Shown here: positions 61,330 to 64,000 of the stretch, one piece after another
Layout: the number at the start of each line of letters is the position of its first letter
Position numbering within the stretch: the stretch's first letter is position 1
Origin: an uncultured SAR116 cluster alpha proteobacterium
GTDB taxonomy: Bacteria > Pseudomonadota > Alphaproteobacteria > Puniceispirillales > Marisalimonadaceae
Reading direction: 5' to 3'
DNA length: 64,000 nucleotides
Assembly: GCA_902619615.1 (NCBI GenBank)
Contig: CACNFD010000007.1
Coordinates: 40,796-104,795 of the forward strand
Made by a program: the position numbers and the translations under genes
The notes under the pieces: generated by a model
Database searches by the model: none
Told to the model about the DNA's origin: nothing
The model's input: only the letters and a program-made list of their open reading frames with translations

Positions 61330-61893
61330 ATGACAGTCTCTAATATCATAAAAAATTATAATGCTTCTAATATTAATGTTCCTAGCTCTATGTTAGGTTG
61401 GATGAGATCCAATCATGCTGGAGAAACAGGCGCAGTTTGGATTTACATAGGTGCTAAATGTATATTTTGGAATAAAAATATTCAGGATATGACCAAAGAA
61501 CATTATGAAACTGAAAAGAATCACCTAATTGTGATGAGCCATATCTTACCTGAAAATAGTCATAGTAAACTCTTAATTTTATGGAGAATATTAGGATTTG
61601 GTTTAGGATTTTTTTCTGCATTATTGGGCTATAGATTTTTTTGTGTAACAATCCAATCAGTAGAAACTTTTGTTGAGGAACATTATCAAGAACAAATTGA
61701 TTTTTTGTATGAAAACTCTACTTCTTTTGAACTACTTAGAGTGTTAGAAAAATGTTGTGATGAAGAAGTAGAACATCAAATTGATGCAAAACGTCAAAAG
61801 GGAAATGTTAAAAATACTAGTTTTGAGAGATTTTGGTCGAATTTAATTGGATCTGGATCAAGTTTTGCAGTAAATATTTCAAAACAATATTAG
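61330..61893 (+). CDS. coq7: 3-demethoxyubiquinol 3-hydroxylase (Coq7 family)
   Basis: Di-iron membrane-bound hydroxylase of 187 residues that adds the C6 hydroxyl in ubiquinone synthesis, using O2. Iron ligands are visible in NHAGETGAV (about 28-36), the ExxH of YETEKNHL (about 58-65), FVEEHYQEQ (about 114) and CCDEEVEHQIDAK (about 138-150). A central hydrophobic stretch (about 80-100) lies between the two ligand pairs. It shows that this organism respires with ubiquinone under oxygen. The DCC-family gene follows 11 bases later. Confidence 0.94.
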   Translation: MTVSNIIKNYNASNINVPSSMLGWMRSNHAGETGAVWIYIGAKCIFWNKNIQDMTKEHYETEKNHLIVMSHILPENSHSKLLILWRILGFGLGFFSALLGYRFFCVTIQSVETFVEEHYQEQIDFLYENSTSFELLRVLEKCCDEEVEHQIDAKRQKGNVKNTSFERFWSNLIGSGSSFAVNISKQY

Positions 61894-61904
61894 GTTTTAT
61901 AATT

Positions 61905-62282
61905 ATGAAATTAACTAAAGTTTTTTATGATGGAAAATGTGGGCTATGTAGTAAGGAAATTAATTATTACAAAAGAATAGCTCCTAAAAATATTTTTGAA
62001 TGGCATGATATAGCTTCAAATCCAGAAAAATTGAAGGAGCTTCACGTTTCCCAATATGATGCTTTAATGTATTTACATGCAACCGATCAAAAATCTAAGT
62101 TGAAAATTGGTGTAGACGCATTCATTTTGATATGGGGTCATCTTAAGTATTGGAAAATTTTATCTGTTTTGGTAAGGGCGCCTTTCATATACTCAATTGC
62201 TAAAATAACATATAAATTATTTGCTAATTACAGGTTTAAAAAGCTTACACATTGCCAAATGGCTAGTCAAAAGGTTATCTAA
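61905..62282 (+). CDS. DCC-family (DUF393) thiol-disulfide oxidoreductase
   Basis: A 125-residue protein. The family signature FYDGKCGLCSKEINYY (about 7-22) begins with the Asp and two Cys of the DxxCxxC motif after which the family is named. A hydrophobic stretch near the centre (AFILIWGHLKYW, then a VLVRAPFIYSIAKITYKLF segment) ends before the tail. The biochemical activity of the family is not established; redox activity is inferred from the cysteines. The start ATG 61905 is chosen because the homology begins there. It sits in one run with coq7. Confidence 0.86.
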   Translation: MKLTKVFYDGKCGLCSKEINYYKRIAPKNIFEWHDIASNPEKLKELHVSQYDALMYLHATDQKSKLKIGVDAFILIWGHLKYWKILSVLVRAPFIYSIAKITYKLFANYRFKKLTHCQMASQKVI

Positions 62283-62287
62283 AATAA

Positions 62288-62479
62288 ATGATTAAATGGA
62301 TAAAAAATTTAAAATATAAACAAAACATTGTTTCTGAAAAAAAAGAAACTCGGTTAGAACAGATGAAAAAAAATCCCTATAAAAGAGTTGATAGTGAAAA
62401 CATGACTGATATTGAAAAAATGGATCAAGGTTTTAACGGAAAAACTTTTACTATTAATGGTATTGAAATAGATTTTTAA
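62288..62479 (+). CDS. Small hypothetical protein, 63 residues
   Basis: A short basic protein starting five bases after the DCC gene. The N-terminal half is lysine- and glutamate-rich (ETRLEQMKKNPYKRVDS), the C-terminal half has IEKMDQGFNGKTFTINGIEIDF-like alternating residues that could be a small beta hairpin. No ribosome-binding site is apparent, so translation would be coupled to the previous gene. I do not recognise the family. The codon use and the tight spacing favour a real gene, but a chance frame is possible. Confidence 0.5.
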   Translation: MIKWIKNLKYKQNIVSEKKETRLEQMKKNPYKRVDSENMTDIEKMDQGFNGKTFTINGIEIDF

Positions 62480-62505
62480 ACTTACTAATAAATATTTTTT
62501 ATACT

Positions 62506-62532
62506 TTGCCTTTGCATAAATTGTTATATACT
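62506..62532 (+). promoter_or_regulatory. Candidate promoter of the second Liv-type binding-protein gene
   Basis: TTGCCT (62506-62511) and TATACT (62527-62532) with a 15-base spacer form a plausible, slightly short sigma-70 promoter 38 bases ahead of the ATG. The ribosome-binding site AGGGGA follows. No other -35/-10 pair in the 90-base gap is better. Confidence 0.4.
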
Positions 62533-62569
62533 CCTGATTCTTATTTAAAGGTTTATTAGGGGATTAAAT

Positions 62570-63706
62570 ATGAAAAAGTTTACAACAACACTAGCGGCTT
62601 TATTAATAATGGGGTCTGCTTCATCATTCGCTGATGGTCACAAGGTAAAGGTTGGTATGATAACCACACTATCAGGTGGTGGATCTGGTTTAGGAATTGA
62701 TGTTAGAGATGGTTTTATGCTTGCTGTAAAAGGAAATAAAAACATTTCTGTAATTACAAAAGATGATCAGCGCAAGCCTGACATTGCAGTTCAGTTGGCT
62801 GATAAAATGATACAATCCGACAAAGTCGACGTGCTAACTGGAATAATCTGGTCAAATTTAGCAATGGCTGTTGTGCCGGCTACTGTAAATCAAGGTAAAT
62901 TTTATTTATCACCAAATGCTGGTCCATCAAAGTTAGCAGGTAAAGGATGTCATAAGAATTATTTTAATGTTGCCTGGCAAAATGATAATTTACATGAAGC
63001 AGCAGGAGGTTATGCTAACTCTGCTGGATTTAAAAATTCATTTATACTTGCTCCAAATTATCCTGCTGGTAAGGATGCATTAACTGGTTATAAAAGATAT
63101 TTTAAAGGAAGCTTAGCTGGTGAAATTTATACAAAACTAGGTCAAAAAGATTATGCAGCAGAAATCGCACAAATAAGAGCATCAGGTGCTGATAGTGTTT
63201 TCTTTTTTCTCCCAGGCGGAATGGGTATTGGCTTTATGAAACAATTTTCACAATCTGGCATAAAACTTCCAATCGTTGGCCCAGCTTTTTCATTTGACCA
63301 AGGTATACTTAAAGCTGTAGGTGATGCAGCACTTGGTGTTAAAAACACTTCTCAGTGGTCAAAAGATATTGACAATAATGCAAACAAAAAGTTTGTGAAA
63401 GATTTTCAATCTGAATATGGAAGGCTACCTTCATTATATGCTTCTCAAGGTTATGATACAGGTAAGCTTTTAATTTCTGCAATGTCAAAAGCTAAAGTTA
63501 AAGATAAGGATAAATTTAGAGATGCTCTTAGAAAAGCTGACTTTTCATCAACAAGAGGTAAATTTAGTTTTGATAAAAATCATCATCCTATTCAGGACAT
63601 TTATGTTCGTGAAGTAATTAAGGAAGGTAAAACCCTTACTAATAAGATTGTTTCAGTTGGGTTGAAGGATCATTCAAACGCTTACGTTTCTGAATGTAAA
63701 ATGTAA
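62570..63706 (+). CDS. ABC transporter substrate-binding protein, Leu/Ile/Val-binding type
   Basis: Type I periplasmic binding protein of 378 residues. A clear signal peptide (MKKFTTTLAALLIMGSASS, cleaved near SFADG) is followed by VGMITTLSGGGSGLGIDVRD (about 28-47), the LivK-like ligand loop, and DKMIQSDKVDVLTGIIWSN. The C-terminal lobe holds GYDTGKLLISAM (about 300). Ligand is likely an amino acid or small carboxylate. It starts a new plus-strand transporter operon whose permease begins after a 12-bp hairpin. It is not closely similar to the first binding protein at 34 kb. Confidence 0.9.
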   Translation: MKKFTTTLAALLIMGSASSFADGHKVKVGMITTLSGGGSGLGIDVRDGFMLAVKGNKNISVITKDDQRKPDIAVQLADKMIQSDKVDVLTGIIWSNLAMAVVPATVNQGKFYLSPNAGPSKLAGKGCHKNYFNVAWQNDNLHEAAGGYANSAGFKNSFILAPNYPAGKDALTGYKRYFKGSLAGEIYTKLGQKDYAAEIAQIRASGADSVFFFLPGGMGIGFMKQFSQSGIKLPIVGPAFSFDQGILKAVGDAALGVKNTSQWSKDIDNNANKKFVKDFQSEYGRLPSLYASQGYDTGKLLISAMSKAKVKDKDKFRDALRKADFSSTRGKFSFDKNHHPIQDIYVREVIKEGKTLTNKIVSVGLKDHSNAYVSECKM

Positions 63707-63714
63707 AAATTTAA

Positions 63715-63743
63715 TAGGTGATTTCTAAATTAGAAATCACCTA
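63715..63743 (+). terminator. Intercistronic hairpin with U-tract after the second Liv-type binding-protein gene
   Basis: Perfect 12-base arms TAGGTGATTTCT and AGAAATCACCTA around an AAATT loop, then ATTTTAATTTTTTT. It begins 8 bases after the binding-protein stop and ends 16 bases before the next ATG. It has the form of an intrinsic terminator inside the operon, so it should attenuate the permease transcript and keep binding-protein mRNA high. Confidence 0.78.
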
Positions 63744-63759
63744 ATTTTAATTTTTTTAA

Positions 63760-64000
63760 ATGACATCTATACTATTTTTTGAACAATTATTAAACGGCAT
63801 ACAATTTGGTACTATGTTGTTTCTTATGTCCTCTGGTCTAACTCTTATTTTTGGAGTTATGGGTCTAATTAATTTAGCTCATGGATCTTTTTATATGATT
63901 GGAGCTTTTAGTGCTGCTTTGATAGCAAGTCTTACAGGCTCTTTTTGGCTTGCAATATTGGCAAGTTTATCAGGTGCGGCGATGGCAGGAGTATTGATTG
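63760..64000 (+). CDS. Branched-chain-type ABC transporter permease (LivH-like), partial
   Basis: N-terminal 80 residues of a permease cut by the right edge. FEQLLNGIQFGTMLFLMSSG (about 7-26) and GLTLIFGVMGLINLAHGSFY (about 26-45) are the LivH entry motif with NLAHGSFYMIGAF. The ATG at 63760 follows a terminator-like hairpin and T-run and has no evident ribosome-binding site. It is the partner of the binding protein just upstream; the remaining permease and ATPase genes lie beyond the window. Confidence 0.88.
   Translation, partial: MTSILFFEQLLNGIQFGTMLFLMSSGLTLIFGVMGLINLAHGSFYMIGAFSAALIASLTGSFWLAILASLSGAAMAGVLI

Noticed and set aside
1..64000. CRISPR array, tRNA or mobile element
   Set aside because: No regularly spaced repeats, tRNA T-loop patterns in non-coding DNA, transposase or integrase reading frames were found on reading both strands.

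Overview
The window reads as a piece of a small, AT-rich (about one third G+C by eye), streamlined alphaproteobacterial chromosome, probably from a free-living marine aerobe. The alphaproteobacterial signal comes from a GapR/DUF2312 nucleoid protein next to a DUF1244 gene, an E. coli-type MntR, a Coq7-type ubiquinone hydroxylase and a very high load of acyl-CoA, branched-chain ABC and tripartite tricarboxylate transporter (TTT) genes. Closer placement (SAR116, AEGEAN-169/HIMB59 or a relative) cannot be decided from this sequence alone. I see no tRNA, rRNA, CRISPR array, insertion sequence or prophage. Intergenic space is minimal: all nine convergent gene pairs meet within a few bases or overlap.

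Layout. 1-5.6 kb (minus strand): cell-envelope sugar genes: heptose epimerase (cut by the window edge), heptose-7-P kinase, a WecA-like phosphoglycosyl transferase, a MurQ-like SIS protein and two glycosyltransferase-type proteins. 5.6-16.2 kb: housekeeping genes including pyrC, queF, pyrF, gapR, DUF1244, mntR, sufE, an acetoacetyl-CoA synthetase, a PMT-like glycosyltransferase and a SpoU methyltransferase. 16.2-22.9 kb: an rRNA methyltransferase, a family 2 glycosyltransferase, then HAD hydrolase, ACAD10/11-like dehydrogenase, SDR and APH-type kinase genes that together hold the domain set of human ACAD10. An MFS transporter follows.

23-29 kb (plus strand): enoyl-CoA hydratase, GMC oxidoreductase, an isobutyryl-CoA-dehydrogenase-like enzyme, 3-hydroxyisobutyryl-CoA hydrolase, thiolase, GlpE and a CBS protein, largely valine and fatty-acid catabolism. 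30-39.6 kb (minus strand): a complete Liv-type ABC transporter whose genes are interleaved with an acyl-CoA ligase, a PaaK-like ligase, an SDR and a MaoC hydratase, which looks like a carboxylic-acid uptake and activation operon. 39.8-46.7 kb: a divergent DmdC-like/DmdB-like pair and a large fused indolepyruvate:ferredoxin oxidoreductase.

46.8-57.8 kb: two more acyl-CoA ligases, O-acetylhomoserine sulfhydrylase, an alpha/beta hydrolase, a 2-keto-3-deoxyarabonate-dehydratase-like protein, a cysteine-dioxygenase-like cupin, a four-rhodanese-domain protein, an orphan ThDP enzyme and a TauE/SafE exporter, together suggesting organosulfur or sugar-acid breakdown. 57.8-60.8 kb: a TctCBA transporter. 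61-64 kb: an unlisted small protein, coq7, a DCC-family protein and the start of a second Liv-type transporter.

The strongest points for follow-up are the ACAD10-like split module, a near-perfect DtxR/IdeR-type box in front of mntR, inverted-repeat hairpins immediately after all three substrate-binding-protein genes, and the 52-58 kb block.
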